Shown one piece after another: positions 1-8,257 of a stretch of 64,000 nt of DNA (position 1 is its first letter; every line of letters begins with the position of its first letter). The notes under the pieces were generated by a model. The model worked only from the letters and a program-made list of their open reading frames with translations. It did not search any database and had not been told where the DNA came from. The DNA is from Pseudarcicella hirudinis (lineage in GTDB: Bacteria > Bacteroidota > Bacteroidia > Cytophagales > Spirosomataceae): the NCBI RefSeq assembly GCF_900115665.1, contig NZ_FOXH01000003.1, positions 482,350 through 546,349 of the forward strand. Direction: 5' to 3'. The position numbers and the translations under genes are program-made.

Positions 1-749
1 ATTTACTTACAGGATTGATTACCAAAGGCTTTATCTGGGGTGTGTATGTCTTGTTGTATGAAAAATTCAGAATTTTTACCCTGGATATGTCGGTCTGGTG
101 GGTTTGGGTTTTAGCATTTTTTGCTGATGATTTCAGTTATTACTGGTTTCACAGAGAAGCTCATTTGATTCGTTATTTCTGGGCGTCTCATAAAGTGCAT
201 CATTCTTCTCAGAAATATAATCTTGCCACAGCATTGAGGCAAACCTGGACAGGAAATCTGACAGGTTCTTACATATTTTATCTGTGGATGCCTCTGGTAG
301 GATTTCATCCGATAATTATTGTTACGATGCAGCAGGTTAGTCTTTTGTATCAATACTGGATTCATACAGAGACTATTAATAAAATGTGGAAACCTTTTGA
401 GTTTTTGTTTAATACCCCTTCTCATCACAGGGTTCATCATGGTTCTGATGTGAAATACCTTGACTGTAATTATGCAGGAATTCTGATTATCTGGGACAGA
501 ATGTTCGGAACATTTGTAAAGGAGCAGGAGCGTCCGAGATATGGTTTAACCAATAACCTGAATACCCATAACCCGGTTAAAATTGCATTCAGTGAATGGG
601 TCGATATTATCAGGGATTTAGGAAAAGCGGGAAGCCTGAAAAATGCGTTTATGTATATTTTTGCGCCTCCGGGCTGGAGTCCTGACGGCTCTACAAAAAC
701 AGCTAAGGAAATGCAGAAAGAACTTGATTTTATGGAAAAAAATCGATAA
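1..749 (+). CDS. Sterol desaturase / fatty acid hydroxylase family protein (5'-truncated by window edge)
   Basis: The reading frame is open to the left edge, so the start lies outside the window. The visible part shows the histidine clusters of integral-membrane di-iron hydroxylases. Numbering from the TTG at base 15, these are HREAH (H46-H50), HxxHH (H59, H62, H63), an isolated H117, and HHRVHH (H137-H142). Hydrophobic segments separate the first two clusters from the last. Family members hydroxylate or desaturate lipids at the membrane using O2; the substrate cannot be read from the sequence. The C-terminal 60 residues are polar. A 77-base gap separates it from the Fe-S protein downstream. 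The family call is secure, the substrate unknown. Confidence 0.85.
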   Translation, partial: LLTGLITKGFIWGVYVLLYEKFRIFTLDMSVWWVWVLAFFADDFSYYWFHREAHLIRYFWASHKVHHSSQKYNLATALRQTWTGNLTGSYIFYLWMPLVGFHPIIIVTMQQVSLLYQYWIHTETINKMWKPFEFLFNTPSHHRVHHGSDVKYLDCNYAGILIIWDRMFGTFVKEQERPRYGLTNNLNTHNPVKIAFSEWVDIIRDLGKAGSLKNAFMYIFAPPGWSPDGSTKTAKEMQKELDFMEKNR

Positions 750-826
750 TCTCAATCTGACAGCAAATAAAGTTTTGGTTACCGGGAGAGTTCATTGTTT
801 CGGACTCCCTCAGAAATAAAGAAGAT

Positions 827-1621
827 ATGTCACAGGAAATGGAATATAAAGTGCCGACTATGGCTGAAATGCTCGCTGCGAATGAATCACCTGAAATTCT
901 TTTTTGGGTTGGCTGCGCAGGGTCTTTTGATGATCGGTATAAAAAAGTAACAATTGCTTTTTGTAAGATTTTAAATAAAACAGGAATTAAATTTGCCGTA
1001 TTGGGTACAGAAGAATCCTGTACCGGAGATCCGGCAAGAAGGGCCGGAAATGAGTTTCTTTTCCAGATGCAGGCTACGATGAATATTCAGGTGCTTGATG
1101 GATATGGTGTAAAAAAGATTGTAACAGCCTGTCCGCATTGCTTCAATACGCTTAAAAATGAGTATCCTGAACTTGGCGGGAATTATGAAGTAATCCACCA
1201 TTCCGAATTTTTGCAACAGCTGATTAATGCCGGGAAAATAAAAATGGAAGGCGGAGGGGAGTTTAAAGGGAAAAAGATTACCTATCATGATTCCTGTTAT
1301 CTGGGAAGAGCTAATGATGTATATGAAGCTCCGCGTGCCGTGCTGGAAGCCCTTGATACGGATTTGGTGGAAATGAAACGTTGCCGTACAAAAGGTCTTT
1401 GTTGCGGAGCGGGAGGAGCGCAAATGTTCAAAGAACCTGAAAAAGGGAAAAAAGACATTAATGTTGAGCGAATAGAAGATGCTTTGGCAACAGGCGCAAA
1501 TACAATTGCAGTGGCTTGTCCGTTTTGTATGGTCATGATGTCAGATGGCGTTAAAAACAAGGAAAAAGAAGATTCTGTAAAAGTTTATGACCTGGCGGAA
1601 CTCATTGAGGCCAGTATGTAG
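827..1621 (+). CDS. (Fe-S)-binding protein with two CCG (cysteine-rich) domains
   Basis: The 264-residue protein has two cysteine-rich CCG domains, as in LutA, GlpC and HdrB-like subunits. The first carries C30, C65 and CPHC (C102, C105). The second carries HDSC (C157), the CCG motif (C192, C193) and CPFC (C231, C234). Such domains bind Fe-S clusters and usually work in membrane-associated electron transfer or lactate/heterodisulfide-type oxidoreductases. No ferredoxin-type 4Fe-4S domain is present, so a partner protein is expected, probably encoded elsewhere. The ATG at 827 is followed closely by motif-bearing sequence. It is 34 bases upstream of the small conserved gene at 1656, which looks like an operon partner. 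The exact redox reaction is unknown. Confidence 0.88.
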   Translation: MSQEMEYKVPTMAEMLAANESPEILFWVGCAGSFDDRYKKVTIAFCKILNKTGIKFAVLGTEESCTGDPARRAGNEFLFQMQATMNIQVLDGYGVKKIVTACPHCFNTLKNEYPELGGNYEVIHHSEFLQQLINAGKIKMEGGGEFKGKKITYHDSCYLGRANDVYEAPRAVLEALDTDLVEMKRCRTKGLCCGAGGAQMFKEPEKGKKDINVERIEDALATGANTIAVACPFCMVMMSDGVKNKEKEDSVKVYDLAELIEASM

Positions 1622-1655
1622 TTTTACGGTTATCAATCATTAATCAGAAAGAAGG

Positions 1656-2150
1656 ATGTTAGTTCATTATGATAAAATGCCTGAAACGGCAAGAGTGTGG
1701 ATTTACCAGGCCGACAGAAATTTAAGCGATGCTGAAGTGATACATGTTCAACAACTATTGGAAGGTCAATTGTCTGAATGGGCAGCGCATGGTGCTTCAC
1801 TCACAGCGGCGGTGAAGGTTTTCTTCAGAAGATTTGTGGTAATAACGCTTGACGAATTTCAAAATGCAGCCTCAGGCTGTTCTATTGATACTTCCGTGAG
1901 ATGGCTGAAAGATCTTGGCGCTGAAACGGGAATAAACTTCTTCGATCGTTCTATTGCTTTCTGGCATAATAATGAAATTAAAACGGTTGAATTAACTCAG
2001 ATAAAGTCATTGGTTTCTGAAGGTATTTTGACACCTGATACTTTGATTTTCAATAATTTAGTTGCTCAGAAATCTGAGTTTCAAAGCAAATGGCAGCAAA
2101 AAGCCGGGGAAAGCTGGATGAAAAGATATTTTCAGCAGATTCCGGCTTAA
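1656..2150 (+). CDS. Conserved 164-residue protein of unknown function, partner of the CCG-domain protein
   Basis: Small soluble protein with no signal peptide or membrane segment. Homologues in Bacteroidota are, as I recall, often labelled ABC transporter ATPase, but there is no Walker A (GxxxxGKS/T), no LSGGQ signature and no Walker B here, so that name is not supported. Visible features are a Trp-rich N-terminal part, a central LDEFQNAASG stretch and an aromatic C-terminus (WMKRYFQQ). The gene follows the Fe-S protein by 34 bases on the same strand, so co-transcription is likely. A role tied to the Fe-S protein is inference from position only. Confidence 0.7.
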   Translation: MLVHYDKMPETARVWIYQADRNLSDAEVIHVQQLLEGQLSEWAAHGASLTAAVKVFFRRFVVITLDEFQNAASGCSIDTSVRWLKDLGAETGINFFDRSIAFWHNNEIKTVELTQIKSLVSEGILTPDTLIFNNLVAQKSEFQSKWQQKAGESWMKRYFQQIPA

Positions 2151-2178
2151 TAAGGTTCGCTCATTTTTGAAAAAGGAG

Positions 2179-2186
2179 TATCTTTG
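2179..2186 (+). promoter_or_regulatory. Candidate -7 box for the first GT-C-like gene
   Basis: TATCTTTG is an exact match to the Bacteroidota -7 consensus TAnnTTTG. It ends 20 bases before the ATG at 2207, the same distance as in the tandem paralogue at 4487. No clear TTG -33 element lies at the right spacing, so support is partial. Confidence 0.4.
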
Positions 2187-2206
2187 CTCCGAACAAAATT
2201 GAGAAT

Positions 2207-4384
2207 ATGTCTGTTTTTTTGCTACTTTTTACCTTTTTCAATTTCCTGATAGTTTTTAAAAAACGAAATGAAATTGAAAAAGGAGTTTTTACCCGGTATC
2301 GAATTGCCATTCTGGAATCCCTGCTGGCCATATCATTTCTGATATTTATCTTCGTAGAAGTCCTTTCATTTTTCAATAGGTTAAATAGCTTTTACCTGTC
2401 AGTTTGCTGGTTTTTTGCTTTTTTGTTAAGCAGTATTATTGCTTATCCGCAAAGAGACGCTTTGTCTGACGGGAAAAAACTACTTAGTCAGTTTGGTATA
2501 TTGAATCAAAAATACCGCTGGTTCCTTTTCTTTTTGCTCTTATCCGGGATAATTCCCTTGTTATTTCTGGCCATCTATAATGCACCAAATAACAGGGATT
2601 CGATGGATTATCATCTTGCCAGAATAGTTCAGTGGGTGCAGAATGGAAATGTAGATCATTTTGCCACAAATTTTCCCCAGCAATTATACCACAATGTTTT
2701 TGCGGAATATGTAGTAACCAATGTCATGTTGCTCTGTGGCAATGATTACTTCATCAATTGTATTCAGTTTGTTGCCATGTTGGCAGTTTTGCTTTATGGT
2801 ACTTTGATTGCAAAACATTTTGGGTTGAGTTATAAAGGCCAGATAATGGCCCTGGTGCTTATTTTTTCGTTTCCCATTGAGTTACTGGAAAGTACTACTA
2901 CTCAAAACGACATTTTTGCCAGTTTCTACCTTATGGCCTTTGTTTATTATGGCCTGAAACTGATTAATAATCAGCAATTTGTATGGAGGGACGGGTTTTT
3001 TATGGTATTGGCTTTAAGTTTGGGTGGTTTTACCAAATATCCGGTATTTTTCTTCGCTTTGCCATTCAGCTTATGGTTTGGAATTGTCTGTTTGAGAAGA
3101 TTTGGATTGCCACAGAGTATGAAATTACTGGCTTTAGGATTTTGCGGATTAGCACTCGTTTTTTCATCATTTTATGTCAGAAACTATGAATTGTTCGACT
3201 CAGTTTTAAGCCCTAGAAAGAATACCAGAATATATGTCGAAAATATTGATGCCGAAAAGCACGGTGTCAGAGAGACATTGGCAAATTTATCTAAAAACCT
3301 GAGCTTGCATGTAGGTTTACCAAGTCAGTCATACAATGAGGCCGTAGCCTTAAAAGTGAAGGAATTTAATAACTGGATGGGAATCGATGCAGATGATGAA
3401 CGGCTTTCCTTAAATGGTGGTGGAAAATATGAAGTATTATTTTCCTTAAATGAAGACACAACCGGAAATTTTTTACTGCTTATTCTTCTGGCTATATCCA
3501 TACCGCTGTTCTTTTTTATGAAGAATAAACCGAAAGACTCAACCCTGTTTCTGATTTGTATTTTGGCAGGCTATGTAGTTTTTAGTAGTCTGGTAAAATG
3601 GCAGGCATTCAGTTCAAGAACACAGATTGGCTTTTTTGTAGGGGCTGCCATTTTCATAGCTATGGTCTTCTCAAGCTTCAGAAAGTTTCCTGCGCTGGGC
3701 TTTATGTATGTGTTACTTCTGAGCTCTTTTCCATTTATTTATGGTAACCCGAATAAGCCCGTGTTGCCGTTTAATTACCTGGCGAAAAAAATGATAGGAT
3801 ATGCTCCCAAATCAATTCTGATTGTGGATAAAGAGCAAAATGTGGAAACGTATAAGGAAAATCCGTTGATTCAGCGATATTATGATTTTGAGAAACCTTT
3901 TTGCCCCTTAAAAGCCCCTGTAAATAAAACAGAAGAAAGACAGATTTTTCAGACACTCGATTCGCTGAAATATTTCGATTATTTAAAGACAGATGTATTC
4001 AATACAACGCGTTATGAACAGTATTTTATTCATGATTCAAATATAAAAGGAGATAAAGATTTTGCAGAACTTTTGAAACACCTTCCTGCCAATACACAGA
4101 ATCTGGGCATGATGTTTCAGGCAAGAATGGGTTTCTATCATTTATGGAAAATGTTTAGAGATAAATATGGTGATCACGCTTCCATGAAATACATTGTTTA
4201 CCTGAAAGATTATCAGAAACTGGATAATGTGAAGAAACCTTTTCCTTATCAGTATATTGTAGCCGACAGCGAAAGTCTGGTTAATGAAAATATAATTAAA
4301 GGAGATATTGAAAACGTTGAGAAATTCGGTGAATTTCTCCTGATTAAGCTAAAGAAAGTATCCGATAAACATTATCTGCTTTAA
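2207..4384 (+). CDS. GT-C-like multi-pass membrane protein, copy 1 (glycosyltransferase 39-type, putative)
   Basis: The 725-residue protein has many hydrophobic segments in its first ~500 residues and a soluble C-terminal region of about 200 residues. After the fourth hydrophobic segment comes NAPNNRDSMDYHLARI, with D131, D134 and H136. An acidic residue in this first large loop is typical of GT-C glycosyltransferases that use lipid-linked sugar donors (ArnT/PMT-like), where it acts as catalytic base. The assignment rests on that architecture and is not certain; I do not recognise a named family. The neighbouring gene at 4487 is a clear paralogue in the same orientation. It probably acts at the periplasmic face of the inner membrane on an unknown acceptor. 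Confidence 0.65.
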   Translation: MSVFLLLFTFFNFLIVFKKRNEIEKGVFTRYRIAILESLLAISFLIFIFVEVLSFFNRLNSFYLSVCWFFAFLLSSIIAYPQRDALSDGKKLLSQFGILNQKYRWFLFFLLLSGIIPLLFLAIYNAPNNRDSMDYHLARIVQWVQNGNVDHFATNFPQQLYHNVFAEYVVTNVMLLCGNDYFINCIQFVAMLAVLLYGTLIAKHFGLSYKGQIMALVLIFSFPIELLESTTTQNDIFASFYLMAFVYYGLKLINNQQFVWRDGFFMVLALSLGGFTKYPVFFFALPFSLWFGIVCLRRFGLPQSMKLLALGFCGLALVFSSFYVRNYELFDSVLSPRKNTRIYVENIDAEKHGVRETLANLSKNLSLHVGLPSQSYNEAVALKVKEFNNWMGIDADDERLSLNGGGKYEVLFSLNEDTTGNFLLLILLAISIPLFFFMKNKPKDSTLFLICILAGYVVFSSLVKWQAFSSRTQIGFFVGAAIFIAMVFSSFRKFPALGFMYVLLLSSFPFIYGNPNKPVLPFNYLAKKMIGYAPKSILIVDKEQNVETYKENPLIQRYYDFEKPFCPLKAPVNKTEERQIFQTLDSLKYFDYLKTDVFNTTRYEQYFIHDSNIKGDKDFAELLKHLPANTQNLGMMFQARMGFYHLWKMFRDKYGDHASMKYIVYLKDYQKLDNVKKPFPYQYIVADSESLVNENIIKGDIENVEKFGEFLLIKLKKVSDKHYLL

Positions 4385-4432
4385 AATCTGTAAAAATGTT
4401 TATGATGGTGATTGATGCAGGATTAGACTGAA

Positions 4433-4466
4433 TTGTTTTAAGCTGTTTGAAAAAAGCGTAAATTTG
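4433..4466 (+). promoter_or_regulatory. Promoter of GT-C copy 2
   Basis: TTG at 4433-4435, a 23-base spacer, then TAAATTTG at 4459-4466 fits the Bacteroidota promoter pattern (TTG/TTTG near -33, TAnnTTTG near -7). The box ends 20 bases before the ATG at 4487, implying a leader of only about 14 bases. Copy 2 may therefore be transcribed independently of copy 1. Confidence 0.5.
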
Positions 4467-4486
4467 AGAACAATAAATATGAATAT

Positions 4487-6685
4487 ATGTTCTTACTGTT
4501 TTTAATACTTACTGTTGTAAATCTTACAGTTTTTTTTAAAAAGAGTCAACTAACACATCAAGGAGTTTTTACAAAATGGAGAGTGGCAATTTTAGAATCG
4601 TTGCTTACTGTATCTTTCCTGACCTATTTGTTCGTTGAAATTCTCTCTTTTTTCAATATATTTAATCAGATCTGTCTTAGCGTTTGCTGGTTCATGGCAT
4701 TTGGTTTTACGGTAAGACTGGCAAACCGGTCTGACAAAAAAGAGTGGCTGGAATTATTCCGGCAATTTACCCTGCTTAAAAAAAACTATTTCTGGTTTTT
4801 AATTCTCTTTTTAACCTTAGGACTTGCTCCTCTTTTATTTCTGGCGATTTATAATGCGCCCAATAACCTTGATTCAATGAATTATCACCTTGCCAGAATA
4901 ACGCAATGGATTCAGAATCAGAATGTAGGGCATTATGCAACAAATCATCCCCAGCAATTATACCACAATGTTTTTGCAGAATACCTTTTGGCTAATGTAT
5001 TACTATTGACAGGAAATGATTACCTGGTTGATTGTGTACAGTTTTCTATGATGATTGCTGCATTGATTGCGGGGACATTGATTGCCAGACAGTTTGGCCT
5101 GAACTATAAAAACCAATTGATTGCAATGATGCTGATGTTTTCATTGCCCATCAGTTTATTGGAAAGTACCACTACCCAGAATGATTTAACAGCAGGATTT
5201 TATTTTTTGGCTTTTTTGTTTTTTGGGATAAAATTCATTCAGAATCAGGAGTTTATATGGCGGGATGCTTTGTTTATGGCACTTGCTCTGGGTTTAGGAG
5301 GATTTACCAAATATCCCGTTTTTTTCTTTGCTTTACCTTTTTGCTTTTGGTTTGGAATTGTGTGTCTCAGCAAATACGGTATTCTCCAAAGTCTCAGATT
5401 ACTTGGTTTGGGTATGGGTTTGATTGTCTTGATCTTTACTCCGTTTTTTATAAGGAATTATACCCTTTTCGAATCCGTGCTGAGTCCGGAGATGAGCTCT
5501 TTGATCCATACTGAAAACATAGAAGCCAGTCAGCATGGCATAAAAGAGTCTTTAGCCAATGTTTCCAAGAATCTGGGACTTCATTTAGGATTGCCATCAG
5601 GTTCGTATAATACAGCGGTGGAGTCTGCAATAGTTAAATTCAACCATTTTCTCGGATTTGACATTAATGATGAAAGATTGTCTCTTGTCGGGAAAAATGC
5701 GTTATTTAAGGTTCAGTTTTTCTTTAACGAGGATACTTCGGGTAACTTTTTAATGTTGTTCCTTCTGATTATTGCCCTGTTTCTGCTCATTTTTCAACGC
5801 AAAAATAGCCTTGAACTCAAATTATATACCATATCTATCATAATTGCATATATCGTTTATTGCAGTTTAGTGAAATGGCAAATGTTCAGTTCAAGAACAC
5901 AATTGGGTGTTTTTCTGGCAAGTGCTGTGCTGGTTGCCTGTGTATTCTCAAGATATAGCAGATTTCCAAGACTGCTTTTGCTTTATTTTCTCCTGCTGGT
6001 TTCTATTCCTTACATTTATGGGAATCCCATGAAACCCGTTTTTCCGGTAAACTATTTAGCTAAAAAAGTTATTCATTATATCCCTTCTGCACTGGCAGTA
6101 GCAAAAGATGATCCTAATGCTTCGCATTACCCTGAAAGTGCATTACTCAGGAAATATTATGATTTCAGTAAGCCTTTTGCCCCTTTAAAATTCACACCGG
6201 ATAAAAAGGAAAAAGTATTGGTATTTAATACCCTCGATACATTTGGGTATTACCGGAAAATGGAAGAAGATGTCTTTAATACGAGTCGTTTTCAACAGTA
6301 TTTTATGCACGATCCCAATCAGGATGGCTATAAGGATTTTGAACTTGTTTTGCAGCATTTACCTGCCGATACAAAACATTTGGGAATGATTTTCGCGAAA
6401 AGGGTTGGCTTTTATCATCTTTGGTCGATGTTTAAGACGAACAGAGGAAACGATATTGCAATGAAGCATGTTCTTTATGCAATCAATTATGAAAAACTGC
6501 CAAACGTTGAAAAACCTTTTATCTACCAATATATTATCTCTGATAATGAAAAACTGATTAAAGATTTTATTAATCCGGCGGATATAGCTTCAATTCAGAG
6601 ATGCGGAGAGTTTTTATTGATTAAAATGAAACAATCGTCGGACAAGCGATACACGTATGACCGTCCGATTGAAGGAAAATATTAA
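4487..6685 (+). CDS. GT-C-like multi-pass membrane protein, copy 2 (tandem paralogue)
   Basis: The 732-residue protein is homologous to the preceding gene along its whole length. Shared blocks include ILESLL near the N-terminus, LLFLAIYNAPNN before the loop motif, LLESTTTQND, GGFTKYPVFFFALPF, VKWQ.FSSRTQ and YGNP.KPV.P.NYLAKK. The candidate catalytic loop reads DSMNYHLARI, so D129 is kept while the second acidic residue of copy 1 (D134) is Asn132 here. It has its own candidate promoter and a slightly longer, basic C-terminus. The pair arose by tandem duplication and has diverged substantially, so the two may differ in acceptor or donor. The GT-C assignment carries the same uncertainty as copy 1. 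Confidence 0.65.
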   Translation: MFLLFLILTVVNLTVFFKKSQLTHQGVFTKWRVAILESLLTVSFLTYLFVEILSFFNIFNQICLSVCWFMAFGFTVRLANRSDKKEWLELFRQFTLLKKNYFWFLILFLTLGLAPLLFLAIYNAPNNLDSMNYHLARITQWIQNQNVGHYATNHPQQLYHNVFAEYLLANVLLLTGNDYLVDCVQFSMMIAALIAGTLIARQFGLNYKNQLIAMMLMFSLPISLLESTTTQNDLTAGFYFLAFLFFGIKFIQNQEFIWRDALFMALALGLGGFTKYPVFFFALPFCFWFGIVCLSKYGILQSLRLLGLGMGLIVLIFTPFFIRNYTLFESVLSPEMSSLIHTENIEASQHGIKESLANVSKNLGLHLGLPSGSYNTAVESAIVKFNHFLGFDINDERLSLVGKNALFKVQFFFNEDTSGNFLMLFLLIIALFLLIFQRKNSLELKLYTISIIIAYIVYCSLVKWQMFSSRTQLGVFLASAVLVACVFSRYSRFPRLLLLYFLLLVSIPYIYGNPMKPVFPVNYLAKKVIHYIPSALAVAKDDPNASHYPESALLRKYYDFSKPFAPLKFTPDKKEKVLVFNTLDTFGYYRKMEEDVFNTSRFQQYFMHDPNQDGYKDFELVLQHLPADTKHLGMIFAKRVGFYHLWSMFKTNRGNDIAMKHVLYAINYEKLPNVEKPFIYQYIISDNEKLIKDFINPADIASIQRCGEFLLIKMKQSSDKRYTYDRPIEGKY

Positions 6686-6716
6686 GTAATACGAGTTAAC
6701 AATTTCAGAGAAGAAA

Positions 6717-7202
6717 ATGGCTGAGAGTTTATTGATACCTGAAAGCGGGTCAAGAAAAGAAATTTATGATGCAATTATTCCTCAGATAAAAGCCTTAGTG
6801 GAGGGAGAAACAGACCTTACGGCTAATCTGGCTAATATTTCGGCAGTTTTGAAAGAGGCTTTTGGCTTTTTTTGGGTAGGATTCTATTTGAAAAAAGGCC
6901 AGCAATTGGTATTAGGCCCATTTCAAGGGCCAATCGCCTGTACCAGAATCAATTTTGACAAAGGTGTTTGCGGCTATAGCTATACCACCAAAGAGGTAGT
7001 TTTGGTACCTGATGTTGAAGCTTTTCCGGGGCATATTGCCTGTTCATCTGCTTCAAAATCAGAGATTGTACTGCCGGCTTTAGACAAAAACGGAGATGTA
7101 TTTCTTGTTTTGGATGTAGACTCGGATAAGTTGGATGATTTTTCAGAAGAGGATTCTGATGGACTTTCAAAAGTAATTAAAATAATAGAGGGGCTTATTT
7201 AG
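6717..7202 (+). CDS. msrC: Free methionine-(R)-sulfoxide reductase (GAF domain)
   Basis: A single GAF domain of 161 residues with the hallmark sequence of fRMsr: WVGFYL, LVLGPFQGPIACTRI, KGVCG and FPGHIACSSASKSEIVLP. The three conserved cysteines (C75, C85, C109) match those involved in catalysis and resolution in the E. coli enzyme. It reduces free L-methionine-(R)-S-oxide in the cytoplasm with thioredoxin. It starts 31 bases after GT-C copy 2 on the same strand. A hairpin overlaps its stop codon. A peptide MsrA is also encoded in this window at 50585. Confidence 0.93.
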   Translation: MAESLLIPESGSRKEIYDAIIPQIKALVEGETDLTANLANISAVLKEAFGFFWVGFYLKKGQQLVLGPFQGPIACTRINFDKGVCGYSYTTKEVVLVPDVEAFPGHIACSSASKSEIVLPALDKNGDVFLVLDVDSDKLDDFSEEDSDGLSKVIKIIEGLI

Positions 7203-7208
7203 CCCCTC
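7188..7208. terminator. Hairpin at the end of the fRMsr gene
   Basis: GAGGGGCT (7188-7195), a five-base loop, then AGCCCCTC (7201-7208): a perfect 8-bp GC-rich stem spanning the stop codon. There is no long U tract after it, so terminator function is likely but not certain. It sits between convergent genes. Confidence 0.5.
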
Positions 7209-7244
7209 AGAATATCTTATAATCCAATCGGATTCAGCTTAATA

Positions 7245-7904
7245 TTACACAAGTTCTGCGATAACAGTCTCACCACCTACAGGTCTGTCTTCCAGATTTA
7301 CAAGGATTTTGGCATCCAAAGGCAAATAAATGTCAATTCTTGAACCGAATTTAATAAATCCGAATTCTGAACCCTGTTCAACTTTCTGGCCTTCTTTTAC
7401 ATACCAGCAGATTCTTCTTGCCAAAGCTCCGGCAATCTGACGGAAAAGCACTTCTGTTCCGTTATCATGTTTTACAACTACTGTTGTACGTTCGTTATCA
7501 GTACTTGATTTAGGATGCCAGGCTACAAGATATTTACCAGGATGGTATTTGAAATAAGATACAATACCGGCAATCGGATTAAAGTTGATATGTACGTTAA
7601 CCGGAGACATAAAAATTGAAACCTGACGACGAGGGCCTTTAAAATATTCAGTTTCAACAGTTTCTTCAATCACAACGACTTTCCCGTCAGCCGGAGCAAT
7701 TACGTGCTTAGGGTTAACAGGAGTAGTTCTGGTAGGTTTTCTGAAAAACTGGAGGATAATAAGAGCGAAGAAAACGCTAAATACAATTGTGATTTTTCGT
7801 ACAAGATCATTTTCCGGAAAGAAATAGGCAATTGCCCCGTTTAAAACTGCCAGAAAAATTGTAGTAACTAAAATTGTACCGGTGCCTTCTTTGTGAATTG
7901 TCAT
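7245..7904 (-). CDS. psd: Phosphatidylserine decarboxylase, short membrane-anchored type
   Basis: Makes phosphatidylethanolamine from phosphatidylserine at the inner membrane. The start is set at 7904 (MTIHKEG...), giving 219 residues; the longer open frame to 7958 lacks family similarity. Two adjacent hydrophobic segments lie near residues 11-53. The APADGKV motif, the SPVNVH block with the active-site His region, and the C-terminal FGSRIDIYLP are present. Cleavage between G187 and S188 should create the pyruvoyl prosthetic group. The length and GSR processing site are those of the short PssD/archaeal-type enzymes rather than the ~320-residue E. coli type. It is divergent from the gene at 8258. 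Confidence 0.93.
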   Translation of the reverse strand: MTIHKEGTGTILVTTIFLAVLNGAIAYFFPENDLVRKITIVFSVFFALIILQFFRKPTRTTPVNPKHVIAPADGKVVVIEETVETEYFKGPRRQVSIFMSPVNVHINFNPIAGIVSYFKYHPGKYLVAWHPKSSTDNERTTVVVKHDNGTEVLFRQIAGALARRICWYVKEGQKVEQGSEFGFIKFGSRIDIYLPLDAKILVNLEDRPVGGETVIAELV

Positions 7905-8257
7905 TTTTTGTGTAAAAAATTTTGTTTGAGAAATCGTCTTAGCCGCAAAAATAATCAAAAGAATCCGGAGTTAAAAGTCAAAGCTTTAACTCTCTGATTC
8001 ATAATGAAAATAAGCGCCTGTTTTAAGGTACAGATTCTTCCTGATGATTAAGCACAATGCCGGATAAAAAAATGAGAATTTAACCTTAGCATTATTTAAG
8101 CGTTGTCCGGATTTTATGAAGTATGATAGCAGAGTGCATTTTTGCAATTATATTCAGAGTACCATAAAAAAGGGTAATAAATTTGTAAACAAAAGGGTTT
8201 TTCTGGCAAATGTGTTAATTTAATCACTAAATTTCCTCTGTAATTTATGAAATTCCT
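7905..8257. other. Intergenic region between psd and the polysaccharide cluster
   Basis: 353 AT-rich bases between divergent genes. TAAATTTG at 8178-8185 is an exact -7 match for a rightward promoter, but no TTG lies at suitable spacing. No small gene, repeat or hairpin stood out. Confidence 0.5.
8178..8185 (+). promoter_or_regulatory. Candidate -7 box for the polysaccharide cluster
   Basis: TAAATTTG matches TAnnTTTG exactly, about 70 bases upstream of the first gene. The nearest upstream TTG (8142-8144) is 33 bases away, too far for the usual spacing, so the call is weak. Confidence 0.3.
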
